From the NCBI GenBank assembly GCA_033002965.1, contig JAURVB010014474.1:310001-374000 (forward strand): DNA of 64,000 nucleotides, written 5' to 3'. The notes below the pieces were generated by a model. That model made no database searches. It was not told the origin of the DNA and worked only from the letters and a program-made list of their open reading frames with translations. This stretch comes from Piper betle (lineage: Eukaryota; Streptophyta; Magnoliopsida; Piperales; Piperaceae). This document shows, piece by piece, positions 11,238 to 22,893 of this stretch; positions within the stretch are counted from its first letter, which is position 1; each line of letters begins with the position of its first letter. The position numbers and the translations under genes are program-made.

Positions 11238-12803
11238 TGATGATTATCTGTTGCTAGAGATGCATTCTTTTTTTTCTGGAATCGGGTATGTTGATTCACT
11301 GGCTTTCTCATTCAAATTCATGATATTGTATTCAAATGTATTGTCTTGGTGCATTGCTAATTTATAAAGCTAATGGTGATGTTGATGTAGATGCAGTTCC
11401 TCACTAAATTTTGAACTGAAATTTGATCAATTGTAGATTGCTATGTTCGTGTAGTTACAGTGCCTTTCTAAAGTTTGAAGTGAAATTTGATCAATTGTAG
11501 ATCGGTATAATGATTTTTGTGTGCGTGTCAAGTTTATGCATTATTTGCAATTCTGATGTTCTTCGTTCAACTGCAGGTAGAGACCCATAGTTGACGACAA
11601 ATAATTCAGAACAATTAATGGCAATGGTTTTTTCCCTTTACACTGTTGGACGACAATTTTTCCAGTCACGAAGCTACTCAGAATTTTTATACAGGCGATG
11701 AGATGCATTTATCCTGTGGTTTGGATGAGAATAGATAAGCCTTCTAATCTTGTGCAATAACAGCTGATAAGGAAGAGGCTCGTCACTGATGTATGCGTGA
11801 TTTTCCCTCCCCCCCTCTTAATATTGTTTCTTTATAGGCCTTTGAATCCATTTCAGTGAGGAACACGGCATCAAGGGTTGCATGAAACATTTGATTCACT
11901 TGAGCAGAAAATTTCTTGTTGGACATAGGATTGATAAATTGTGATGGTTCAGATATCTTGAGCTTTCTGATTAATTGTGTAGTCTGTGAGCTCTGAACTT
12001 ACTGAACGTTTAAAACAGAACTTTCGAGACACCAATTAGAAGGCAGGTTGGGTAAGTATGTATTTAACTTTCACAGCAGAAGCTGAGTTTGATGAGAACT
12101 TCTTTCCTACACCTGTCTTCAGTTGTTTTAGAAATCTAAAAAATGGAGAAGTTAGAAAGTGGTTATAAACCTTCACAAAGTAGGCTTTAAAGAATTTGTT
12201 ATCATTCAACTTTTTTTCTTGGGTTGGAACATTGGAAAATTTGCTAGACTTTTGTTAGTTAATAGATAAAATGGTTGAATAGAAACACTATAAGTAGCCA
12301 AGAGAGTAATGTTTAGTGAAACTAACATGTATTTACTGATACTTGGAAACTGCCAAAGTGGCAAACATGCACATAACAATCTATTAACTCTATTGGTGTT
12401 AGGGAGCAAAAAACTAAAATGTTCTATTCTATGTCCATATGTTTTTTTAAAAAATAAATTTTATAATTCATACTCTACATATTAAGTATGCATAATATGT
12501 ACTTAGAACTGGCAAACCACTTGCGTGATACCTCGGTTACAGTATTTTTATATTCCCAACTAATTCTACCTTGAATGTAATGAGTCCATCTACATTCTGA
12601 GCTGATCTTAAATCAAACTTGATCGTTTTATGCTTCAAGTATAAAAAATAGATCATTGGAAAATATTTCTTTAGATTTGTTTACAAAAGCTGGAGGAACA
12701 ACCAAATCTTTTCTGTAGTTGGCTTAATACGAAAAGCAGGTAGCGGATATTTACTGAAAATCTGGATAAAAATGGGTGCACGGACTTAACATTTAGGATT
12801 GCC
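11238..12803. other. 3' flanks between DUF716 gene and CESA4
   Basis: Convergent gene ends; probably holds both 3' untranslated regions. No other coding region recognised. Confidence 0.5.
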
Positions 12804-15800
12804 TTAGCACTCAATTCCACATTGGCGAAGGATTGGTCCTTGTTGCTTGGGCAGGAAAGGATCAATCCGGACCCAAACCAAGGAAAAGATGGAGGCCAGA
12901 AGAATGGACCAGAGGACGACAATAGTGGGTGTCCTGTTCTGCCTCCCCATCAAACCTTTGAGGAAAGGGTACAAGTGAACAATAACCCAGAATGCAAAGA
13001 AAAATTTTCCAAATAGAGGACCCCAAGAGCCGTAGCCATTATTGATTGCATCAGATGCCCCGGCAACAACACCAACCATGTTGATGATGAGTAAGGTAGT
13101 TGGAGGGATCAGAAGAGTTGTCCATTTGAACAGGTAGAGATCACCAAATTCACTGTCATCCGCTGCCTTGGCCGTCACTGTGAAGTTTGTGTCTACGCCT
13201 GCCAGCACTTTGAGCAGACCCTGGAACACGGCAAAGAGATGCGCAGATACACCTCCGATGACCCAAAATTGCTCATTACGCCACCAGTCCTGTATGCTCA
13301 CTCCGCTCCAACGCAACTCCAGCACCCCTGTGGCTATGATGGACAGGAACAGTGCCATGAACCATATGCTTGCCAGATTTGTGAGCTGCAACAACATGAT
13401 AGAGTCAATATAAGTACCACGTATTTAATGTTTGCTTGACAATCAATTTGATGTTGAAAATTTAAGTGGCGTACTGTGGGGATGATAAATTTGCCAGTGA
13501 GGAGGCAGACAGCAGGAATGGTGCAGTAGGCGAGCAATGGGATGGAAGTGAAAGGATAGACAATGGTGTTAGTGTACGCCAGCCTTTGCAGCCACTTGAG
13601 CTTTCCACCATAGCCATACCAGAGTGGGCAATGCCGGCTGAGGAAGATTTCGACTGAGCCCAAAGCCCACCTGAGTACTTGGTGAAGCCGATCTGAGAGA
13701 TTGATTGGAGCAGAGCCTTTGAAGGCTGGCCTGTCTGGCACGCAGTACACTGACTTCCAACCCCTGCAATGCATCTTGAACCCCGTCAATATGTCCTCTG
13801 TCACTGAGCCATATATCCATCCAATCTGCATAGGGGATAAAAGTCAATAACATTCTAGATCCAATATTTAGCTGACTGAGATTTGGTAAGTGGAAGAACT
13901 AATCATCTGACCTCTTTTCCCCACTCAGTCTTTTCTTCATAACCACAGCTGATGACATGAATTGCCTCCTTAATCAGTGACCCAGTGTTTGTTCCCTGAG
14001 GAAGCCCGCCTTCTTCGACAAGTGTGGATGCAATGAAAACAGGGGACTGTCCAAATCTTTTTTCAAAATTCTTCTGGGACATTAGTGATGATTTTTCTAG
14101 TTCGTCGAAACCTTCAAGCCCTTCTTCGATCTCGTCGAGGTCGAAGAGTGGGGATGATCCTTTCTTGTAGTAGTGCTTCTTCTTCATCATGGTCAACTTC
14201 TTTTTGCTGTAATTTCCATTGAGGAGTCCCCATTCTTCTTTCTTGGCCTTGAACTTCCTTGACCTCCCAAAGCAGCAGCAGCAACACCAAGAAGGCCAGC
14301 AGTCGCAGGTCATCTTTGGCCTCTTTTGAGATGCTGGTGGGTCATATCCGTATAAAGCTTGGCGGTTAAAGACGCATCCTGTTCCCACATACACAGGTCC
14401 TTGAATGCCATCCAAGCCTTTCATGTTGATCTGCAAAGATTTTAGATTTCAGTCAACATAAATCTAGTAGAAATTATTAGAAGTGGTGCATGAAGAAGAG
14501 TATGAAGCATACGTCAAAGAAGACGACATTGCGGTTGGCATATCTATCATGTCTATCAATGCCATCAAACCTCTGTGGGAATTGGACATAACAAAGCTTC
14601 TTTCCCAGCTGGGGGTCCATGAGAAAGCACATGGCTTCTCTGATGGCCTTGCTATTGTTAATGTAGTGATCGCAGTCCAGATTCAACATGAAGGGTGCAT
14701 TTGTGAGAACAGCTGATACCCGGACCTGCAATAGACGATCTCAACCAGTTATTGTGCTAGATGCTGGAAATTAAAATGTATTGCAACTTGTGACAGTTAT
14801 ATGCTGAATAAATAGAAGCTGCTCACCATCGCGTTCATGGCACCAGCTTTCTTGTGATGATCATAGCCTGGTCGTTTCTCACGTGAGACATAGACAAGGC
14901 GAGGCAGCTCCTTGCCTTCTACATCAAGAGCTCCCTCGCTTCCTAGGTACACCTGCAGCATTATTCATCATTCTGATATATCTTGCGAGCTACAAATCCT
15001 AACATTTAGGTGAATAGAGTTGCTAATGAGCTGATCAACTAGCTGCAGGAACAAACCTGAATCATGCCGGGGTGGTCTCGAGTAATGTTGCCGGGCCATG
15101 GTGTACCATCTCCCATCACCCAACCTTCTTCTGGCTTCTTCTGTGCCTTGGCGACCAGAGCATTAATCCTCACCTTGAACTCTTCATATTCCCTCTGAAT
15201 CATAAGAGAATACAGTGGCATCATGTCATTAATATCTTATACTTTGTGGCTACCGAGCATAGCCTTATTACTGGTTAGTTTACTACCTTCATGGCCCTCC
15301 TCTCCTTAACAAAGCTTGGCTGCACCTTATCTCTGAGATAATCGATCTTTTGCGAGAAGTAGAATTCAGGTGCCCGCGGCTCAACACTATGCTTCTTGCA
15401 AAATGGCACCCACCTCCTGGCAAACTCTGCCGTCTCCGACAAGGTGTCAAACAAGAGCATGGATGCACCATCATCAGAGACATAGCAGCTTACTTTGTTG
15501 ATTGGATAATCGACGGATAGGATGGAGAGAACAGTGTTTGCTGTGATGATGGGTGGCTCCTTGAGGGGATCCACTGTGCTGACAAATACGTCAACGGGGG
15601 AGAGCCGGTCTGGTTCACCCTCTCGCTCGAATCGGAGAGAGAGGCGGTCCAGGTAGGTTTGGCGATTGGTGGGGAACCACTTGGGGAACTGGTCCAGTAT
15701 CCAGGAGAGGGCAAACCAGATCTCGCATATAACAGAGATGAGCCAGAGTGGGTAGGCATCCTTTGCTGGAGTCAGGATCCTAAACCGAAAGAAGAAGGCA

Positions 15801-17314
15801 AGGATGACAAGCCGGAGAACAATGACGATCCGGTAAGGGCTGATTTTGCTTGATGGTATCGGTACCTTCCGCCATAGCGGCTGTCGGGCCTCTGCCATCC
15901 TGGAGGACCATCACAGAACACCACTGTTAGGGTTGAGTATATTGTTTAGGGTAAGTTCAGACTCGTCCACCGGACGAACTGGCTCATTAGATGAAGACAC
16001 AATATGTGGGTAGGTTGATGAAACAATGCCTGTGCAAAAATCAGATGAAGATGCAATATGGGGTAGGTTGATGAGGCAGTGCTTGATTGAAGAACACACA
16101 TATAGTCCATCTTTGATCATATGAGAAGACTTAATTCCATTGAAATGAAGGTCATCTATGAACGACCAAGTTAGGGATGCAACATCTATTTTGGAACAAA
16201 CTCTAGCCTAGAAGTGGAGATCATTTCATTCATGGTCGTAAAAGAGTAGAATATGCTTTGAAAGAAAAAAGAGAATAGAATATGAAAGGGGATTACAGTA
16301 TATCGTCCTCTTCATCCTGTTCATGGTCACCATCTTCCTTGCTCACCAGCCCCTTCTTCTCCTGCTTGGCCTTCCATTTCTCTACCCTCTCCTTCCACTC
16401 GGCATTACCATACATCTCCTCCATATCCACATCTTTTCCTGCCACTTCAATCAAAAACATTCGCCAATTATCCTTGGTAATTCTGATTTCTGAGCACTCT
16501 TTCTAAATATTGATTCTGATACCACTTAAATCATTCATGTTACATTTAATTTCTTCATGACATATATTCAGTTTCGATTAAATTTTTACCGCTGCCTGCA
16601 AAAGACGAGAAAGCAGGGCCATTCTTGTGCCAACGTTGAGCATGGTGGTCACCATTTTCCTGGACAATGCAATATGGAAGCTAAGTAAACAAGTCTTACG
16701 CCAATACGAAGTAACAACTTAAACACGAGGGAAGTTACCGAGCGATTAGCAGAGTGGTGATTAGCCATAGTCTCTTGGTTTGTTCTGAGCTGGAACTCGT
16801 CTTCAAAGTCATCATCTCCTGTCTCTTCTTCGTCACCTGCTACCCTTGCACACCCTGCATCATAGTGGTTATATAGTTGACAAGTATAGCTAGTATATCA
16901 TGAAGAAAAAACAGTTAAAAATTGGATTTATGCAAACTAGATGCTGTTACCTTTATGTCGCTTATAGCGAGTGTTGCACTGGGGGCAGCATTGGGTGCCT
17001 TCGCTTCTCTCGTACTCGTAACAGGGTTGGCACACAGGGAAGCCACACTCATGGCAAGCCACAAATGGTTCACCATTATCTCTTGCACCGATTTCATCCC
17101 CACAAACTCTACAAATCTTGGGCTTCTCTTGCCGAGACTGCAACCTTTCCTGTTGATTATACAATTGATATGCATAAATTATCCAGTGCATGCCGGAGCA
17201 GTTGGATACGTATCTGGAGCTCTAGCTAGTCACTAGTGTTAAGGGGCCACAAGGGAGAAAGGAATGTACCTCTTCGTGGTGAGAGCCTGCAAAAATGCTA
17301 GCGTTGGCCGCCAT
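12804..17314 (-). CDS. CESA4: Cellulose synthase catalytic subunit, secondary wall CESA4 (IRX5) class
   Basis: Polymerises UDP-glucose into beta-1,4-glucan in the plasma-membrane complex that builds secondary walls. I read 12 exons with matching phases: 17270-17314, 16951-17149, 16739-16854, 16590-16659, 16297-16438, 15287-15899, 15057-15194, 14827-14952, 14513-14725, 13912-14430, 13475-13825, 12804-13385. They give 1037 residues against about 1050 usual. Seen in the protein: RING-type zinc finger with eight Cys at residues 28-73; two membrane helices around 213-262; the catalytic motifs DD (333-334), DCD (500-502), TED (736-738) and QVLRW (776-780); a Lys- and Cys-rich class-specific region; and a block of C-terminal helices ending CGIEC. 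CESA4 class is judged from the N-terminus and the stretch [19 protein letters not shown]7 and CESA8 differ there. No break is seen, so it is probably functional with CESA7 and CESA8 partners encoded elsewhere. Confidence 0.95.
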
Positions 17315-17365
17315 GGCCAGCCGAGAGATTAGAAGGGATGATGTGATCCATAGGGTAGGAGATGG

Positions 17366-17374
17366 TTTTTATGC
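17366..17374 (-). promoter_or_regulatory. TATA-like box of CESA4
   Basis: The minus strand reads GCATAAAAACC around here, about 52-60 bases upstream of the ATG at 17314, a usual distance for a plant core promoter with a short leader. Confidence 0.45.
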
Positions 17375-17403
17375 AAGGGGTGAGGTGAAATGGATGGGAT
17401 CTT

Positions 17404-17411
17404 CACCTACT
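17404..17411 (-). promoter_or_regulatory. Secondary-wall MYB (M46RE/SMRE) site in CESA4 promoter
   Basis: The minus strand reads AGTAGGTG, which fits the MYB46 element RKTWGGTR; its complement CACCTACT contains the SMRE form. It lies about 30 bases upstream of the TATA-like box. Known biology: MYB46/MYB83 directly activate secondary-wall CESA genes through this element. An 8-base match can occur by chance, but position and gene agree. Confidence 0.5.
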
Positions 17412-17878
17412 GGTGGGTTGGAAGGTCGATGGTTTGAGTTCAAGAGACGCTAAAAAGATAGGCCTGGCTCACCTTAACAACACCCAGCAACACTTCCAGA
17501 GATCAAAAGCATGGTGTGTAGCATATTGTCCTTGCCTGCGCAAATGTGACCCATCAACAACTTTGAGTTAGTAACTTAGAAGTGCAGATACTGTAAAGTG
17601 CATATTCAGAATATTTGTTTTCTCTTCTTTCCTTTCATATCAACTAATTATTCAAAGGCTCCAATTCATTTGAACGTATGAATGTTCCAGAACTAACTTT
17701 TGAAGAGGCAATACAACTGTTGAAAAAGGCCTGGAAAAAATAACTACGAAGAGTACCATAAGATACGCTACACAGATGTAGCCCTTATTGCCGTGGCAAA
17801 GTTTTGACATTAGTACATTAGGTTGGCAATTGCATATTGCATATGATACATGATAAAATCGAATCGACAATATTGCTA

Positions 17879-18128
17879 TTCATGACAAGTATTTCATATG
17901 TCATGTTGTGTTATAATTTTTTGCGTCTTTTTCCGGCTCAAATGTTATCTTAATTTATATTTCAATTATGTGTTCACAACGACCGATTTCTTCCTGATAA
18001 GGGCAATTGACCTCATTATGAACACATAATTAGAATGCAAAAATTAACATAAATCTGAGCCGAAAAAAGCTCATCAAATTATAACAATATGGACGTGTCA
18101 ATATGACACACAAAATACTCGTCATGAA
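17879..18128. mobile_element. Fold-back MITE, about 250 bp
   Basis: Bases 17879-17977 and 18030-18128 are imperfect inverted repeats of about 100 bp (left TTCATGACAAGTATTT; right end, reversed, TTCATGACGAGTATTT). A second matching block AATTATGTGTTCA / TGAACACATAATT lies near the centre. TA stands on each side (17877-17878 and 18129-18130), which would fit a Tc1/mariner (Stowaway-like) target, though TA is weak evidence in AT-rich DNA. Confidence 0.65.
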
Positions 18129-18216
18129 TATTGTAAATTCAAAGTTATAATTATATATATAATATACTAATTTAATACAAGACAATAAAACTTTGCTGCA
18201 ACAGTAAGGACTTTAC

Positions 18217-18352
18217 CTGTATACAAATTTTATGGCGCTGTTTATATTTTTTGCACAGCCCTTTCAAGATTTCTACTTCCTCTTCAAATGTTGGTGGCAT
18301 CTTCACAGGTTGAAATATCCATTCCAACGCAGCGTAACTCTTGACAGCTTGT
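18217..18352 (-). pseudogene. Orphan exon-like coding stretch
   Basis: An open 45-codon stretch on the minus strand lies between an acceptor (TTTTAG) and a donor (CAG|GTAAAG). It reads YAALEWIFQPVKMPPTFEEE and on to GLCKKYKQRH, with protein-like composition. No neighbouring exon was found and I do not recognise the family. It may be a captured or left-over exon. Confidence 0.3.
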
Positions 18353-19848
18353 CTAAAATATTAATAAATATTTACAAATAAATTCTTAATGTTGATGTAA
18401 TAGTCATCTGATGGAAATTAATTATAAATAAGTATGATGATGATTTCATATTATAATTACTCAATGTTGTGAGAGGAGATTTCGATAGTCATAGCCACCA
18501 ATAGTTGTCAATTAAAATAATTATGCTTAATGTCCTTGTCTCTCACTTAAAAATCATGTAATTTCTACAACCAAGTCAAATAGTAAAGTGTCAAATAATT
18601 AATTAATTCCATAAGATAAAATTTTCGATGATTTAACCCTTTTGTTTAAAAGCTCATGCCAATGCAAATTCTAAGAACTCGCAGTCCTTGATTGCTCTAA
18701 GTGATTTCCTTGCCTGTTTCACAGTATCCCTCTCTGATGAAGCTTACCACCCGATATCCTATTTCGTAGGATGTCCTTAAGAGTCATGGTGGCAAGAACA
18801 TGTCTTTGGAAGAGGATACTAAGATGTTGTGCTTGCTTACAATGTTACTAAAATGGAGTCATTGTTTGGTAACGTGCCGTTTGATAATGGGAAGAGAGCC
18901 TTTGTACCACAACCCAGATCCTTGAAAACTCAATACTCAAAATTTATTGAGAGAATTCATATTCTGTCTAAAGTAGATGATTTAGATGGTTAATGAAGGC
19001 CTATATTTATAATATCAATCAGAGGTTTTGGCAAATCCAAATCATATTGATTTCACATCAATCAAAAATAATTAGATCAGTCAGATAATTAATTAAAGAT
19101 GATTGGATACAATCATTTCTTTAAATCATCTTGCATTCATACATAATAGAACTATCTTTCTAGAATATTTTGATCTAATATAACTATTTCCTTAATCAAT
19201 AAGTTTTGTAATTAATAGATTCAAATAAATCAATTCTATTCTACATCAAAATTAGGATTGATGGAGCTTTGATCACTGAGACCCACAAATAGTTATTACG
19301 GGCCATTTGTTAACATGAAAAAATATAATTGACATAAAAATTTTAAATAATAAACCTTATTATATATATATATTATATTTTTAAGAAAAAAGTGTACTTT
19401 TACGATGTGTTTTGTTTTTAAATTAATAATAATTACTTTGTAAAGATAAGAAAGGGGAAAAGAAATTTCTCATGAGAGACTACGCAGGTTAGTCACGAGA
19501 AATAATTATGATTATTTTGTATTGTAATTATTATGTGTAAATTATATAGAAAATGATTAATTTAATATTATATCTTATAAAATAATTAAATATAATAAAT
19601 TTTGATAAGATTAATTATTTTATATTATTAAGTCTATTTTTAGGCCAACGTAACTAAACGGACCTAATTTGCAAAACTCGTGTTGTAATGTAATGTAACC
19701 TCTAATTTAGAAGTAAATAAATCTCGAAGTAATTAAGAACGATACTAACAAGATTTTCACTTGTGTGCAGCGTATCATCCATCCACGCCACAGAGCACAA
19801 GCTCAGACGCGCTCCTGCCACTGCCCACTCACCACCAATGCCTCTCCA
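18353..19848. other. AT-rich spacer, no gene seen
   Basis: Only weakly coding-like sequence near 18700-18900 with stops; no family recognised. The last part is the 5' flank of the DUF3820 gene. Confidence 0.4.
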
Positions 19849-20629
19849 ATGGCGGCCTCCACCACTCCCCTCCTTCCCCACACCACCCGCCTCGTCCATG
19901 GTCGACCCAGTTGCAGCTCTTCCACCCCGCCCCCTGCTAGGGACAAAGTCATCGACTTCGGCAAGTACAAGGGCCGCATGCTTGGCACCCTCCCCTCCAA
20001 GTACCTCACCTGGGTCTCCCACCACCTCCGCGCCGGCCGCTTCCTCGAATGGGCCGAGCTCGCCGACGAGGTCCTCCGCGACCCCTGCTACAAGGACCGG
20101 GTGGAGTGGGAGCTGGCGGAGAAGGTGCTGGGAGGGGACGAGATGTCGGCCGCCAGGTCGCCCGGCGCCGTCTCGGACTTGTTGGAGATCAGTGAGAGGT
20201 TCGGTTGGGACAACGAAGACAAGGACGGTTGGAAAAGAGTCGACTTTGCGCTGCTTGGCACTTCCAAAGGAGGTCGGATTCCCAGACTTAAGCGCTTTGA
20301 ATCTGAGGGTTTGAGTGGTTCGGGCGCTAGGAGGAGGCAGGGGACTGGAAAGATTGGGTCTTTGAGAGATGGGTTGCGGCATTGGGATGTGGGGGAGAAG
20401 CTAGGTGGTGGCGAGGGGAGTATGAGGGGGAGAGAAGGGGAGGCAGAGGTTGAAGAGGGAGATGCAGATGAGAGAGATCAGAAGCAAGGCCGGTGATGAT
20501 GGGCTAGGACTAAGAGGAGGAGATGAAGAAGAAGAAGAGGATGGAGCTCCCAAACAGTTCTTGGCTACAAGGCAGCCCAATCCATTCCCTGGACGGGATG
20601 CACTCCTGAGAAAAATTCATGGTTTATAA
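19849..20629 (+). CDS. DUF3820 family protein, probably plastid-targeted, frame break near the C-terminus
   Basis: I chose the start at 19849 (MAASTTPLL) because it is followed by a Ser/Thr/Pro-rich, acid-poor leader like a chloroplast transit peptide; an in-frame ATG at 19765 lies further upstream. The core KVIDFGKYKGRMLGTLPSKY, then LTWVSHHLRAG and GWDNEDKDGWKRVDF is the conserved DUF3820 domain seen once in many plant proteins of unknown function. The first frame stops at 20496. The +1 frame from about 20440 reads RLKREMQMREIRSK, a Glu-rich linker and then KQFLATRQPNPFPGRDALL, ending at 20629; it looks like the genuine tail. A single extra G in the runs at 20426-20440 would explain the break. 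Divergent from nothing close; no intron seen. Confidence 0.7.
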
Positions 20630-20865
20630 TGTTGATCATTATGTGCCAACTTCCAGTAATTTTACCACTATAAATTCATATATTCTCACTGATTCTACCT
20701 TCACTTTTTTTAGTTGTATGTGGCTATATGTTCATTTTGTACAACAGTTAACAATTAGGCGAGGCAAAGTTTGATTTTGGGATCGATGTGTGTCTACACC
20801 TCGCAGTATCAGTGTGAAATTCTGGAGATATGGAAGACAGGTTCAAATGAACAGTGAGGCGGATA

Positions 20866-21865
20866 TCAGAGCTTAATTTCTTTGATATGTAAACTGAAGT
20901 GCTGAATCAAATTATCAAGAAAGTACAAAGAATTGGGAAGCTTGAAAGTACTCTTGCCGGTTGGGAGGCCATTGATACTGCTCCATTGATCACCAACGAC
21001 TCCCCAACTGCGATGCGGTAGCCTTTCAACATAAGCTTCTTCCTTTGCCCCGCCTTGAACGTCAGCACCGTTCAGTCCCATCAGCATCCTCAATTCTCCT
21101 GCACCATTTGATTCTCATGCAAATTAGCAATGGATAAAATTGTCAATGATGTGTCCTTAGCTCAGAAAATTGTATGTTTCTTTAACTGTGATTTGGCCGA
21201 TGATTTAGTTGATACCTGTATCTAATTGTGCTTTTTAGAAACTGTGAAGTCCAGTGTTTGAGATGAACAGTTCTAACCTCATGCTGAGATCAGTCCATCC
21301 TGTGTAGCCAACCGTGACAAGATTATCAATGGTGGCATGCCTCGTATTTTTCCCCTTGAAAGAGATGAGGAAGATCTTCAATCATGTCTTCTGCACCTAC
21401 TTGTGAAAGCTTAGGGGCAATTGCAAAGCCGGAGCCTTGCCCTGCATCATCCATTTCACCATTGATGTCATGTTCACCTTTTCCCCTCTGCAACACCTAA
21501 GTTGTAACAACTATCACAAATTCACTTGGAAAATAGATACATAGACACATTTTTATGTTGCCCAAAGTGATGCTTCTTGAAGTAAGGAGCTGTGGACAAG
21601 ACTGTCATCAATTTCAAAGATTTATGCATCTTTTTTATCTCCAGTAAGGTAAAAATTGTTGCTCAGGTATAGAGTGCAATTACCAATGAACCCACACACT
21701 CTCCGGGCACCACCTCGAAACCCCGGATGTTGTTCAGCTCTCGCAGTACCTCAACATGTAGCCAAGCTTGTGCTTCTTCCCCTAAATCAAGATGTTCCAG
21801 TCTGATGCATCAGAAACGATGGAAAGAAGCAGTACACCGAGCAAGACGCATGGCTTGCCGGCCAT
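20866..21865 (-). pseudogene. HAD-type (class IIIB, VSP-like) acid phosphatase pseudogene
   Basis: Four decayed pieces lie in order. Near 21690-21865: MAGKPCVLLGVLLL signal peptide, then WNIL, a stop, and after a frame change ELNNIRGFEVVPGECVG. Near 21570-21650: a degraded catalytic block, DA-stop-IFEIDDSL where the family has a DxDxT nucleophile motif. Near 21280-21500: KAPALQ and LKIFLIS, then ATIDNLVTVGYTGWTDL with stops and frame changes. Near 20930-21090: WGVVGDQWSSINGLP and TFKLPNSLYFL. Functional relatives are about 260-residue secreted or vacuolar acid phosphatases and vegetative storage proteins. Several independent stops plus the lost nucleophile make this a true pseudogene, unlike the single-base breaks in other genes here. 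Confidence 0.85.
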
Positions 21866-22593
21866 TGTTGCTAGCTAGATGAATCTTTCAGACGAAAGGA
21901 TGGGTATATCCTCTCATACATTCACCATTGCTAGATCACATGGAAGCATTAATATGGTTGCTTGTTGTTGGCCCTAGCCTTCGACTTCATTGGGTTTATT
22001 TGGATGGTCCATGATGAAAAATTAGGCCTACATCCATTAGCGCCTTGATACAAAACTGTGTTAAAAAACAATCTTGATCGTTGGAAAAGGCAAATTTCTA
22101 CTGGTTAGATGTTTATTCAACACTGTCCCTTATACATACAATGCAAAGACAAATGGGTATTGCTCGAATTATCATCACATATACTACTAGAATCCTGGCG
22201 GATAGATCATAGTGAATTTGAAAACATCGCTGTTTCACATTATTGCATCTAATATATCTTATTAAATCATAGTATTTTGCATGACAAAATTTAGCTTTGA
22301 TGTAGGACTTGAACTTCTAGAGTGGAAATAATGAGCCTCCAAAAAAACCAGATTTTTTTTTCTTAATCATGCATGAAATTACAGTAAATACACCTTCTCT
22401 TGTACCATGCTTGTGCTACATAACAACTTCAAACATAGGATACCAAAAATCGGAAGTGTGAGCAACATTTACACTTCTTAGTAGCCTACGTACATATCTT
22501 CGGTGCTCGCTCTCTGCAACAAAACTCTTGTTGATTTATCATTGAACTATACCTTGTTCTTGATTTACTTATGCTCAGAAATCTGCGCATGAT
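21866..22593. other. Spacer, no gene seen
   Basis: Flank of the pseudogene and 3' flank of the small gene at 22594-22893; nothing else recognised. Confidence 0.4.
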
Positions 22594-22893
22594 TCAACCA
22601 CAAACATCACGGGGCAGACCATCATCAAAATTCAGAGAATAGCTCAAAGGATCATAGCCAAATCTTGCCCTGCTTCTCCGTAACGACACTGCTTCTCTCA
22701 ATCCTAACTTCAATCTCCCAACTACTTGCCTCTTCAGAGTAGATGCACTCCAATAACCCGCCAATCTTTGCCATATTTTTGACAAAAGTTCAGCAAAGAG
22801 CTGATTTCTATAACCAGTTTTCCATCCCCAGTACTTCATGGCACTTAGCCTCTTGACAAGCACCAGCCCAGAAACCATCTTCATCTTCCCCAC
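22594..22893 (-). CDS. Small conserved plant protein (99 residues, YDPLSYSLNFDDG type)
   Basis: One exon, start MGKMKMVSGLVLV, end GLPRDVCG. The basic middle part (KRQVVGRLKLGLREAVSLRR) is followed by FGYDPLSYSLNFDDG, the short motif common to a family of roughly 100-residue plant proteins of unknown function, in which a C-terminal YDPLSYxxNFDDG-like word is the main conserved feature. A TATA-like TATATAAGG lies about 40 bases upstream on the minus strand (near 22930). No signal peptide or known domain. Confidence 0.6.
   Translation of the reverse strand: MGKMKMVSGLVLVKRLSAMKYWGWKTGYRNQLFAELLSKIWQRLAGYWSASTLKRQVVGRLKLGLREAVSLRRSRARFGYDPLSYSLNFDDGLPRDVCG

Noticed and set aside
19702..20382. 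226-codon minus-strand frame
   Set aside because: Opposite-strand shadow of the DUF3820 gene, whose plus frame matches a known domain.
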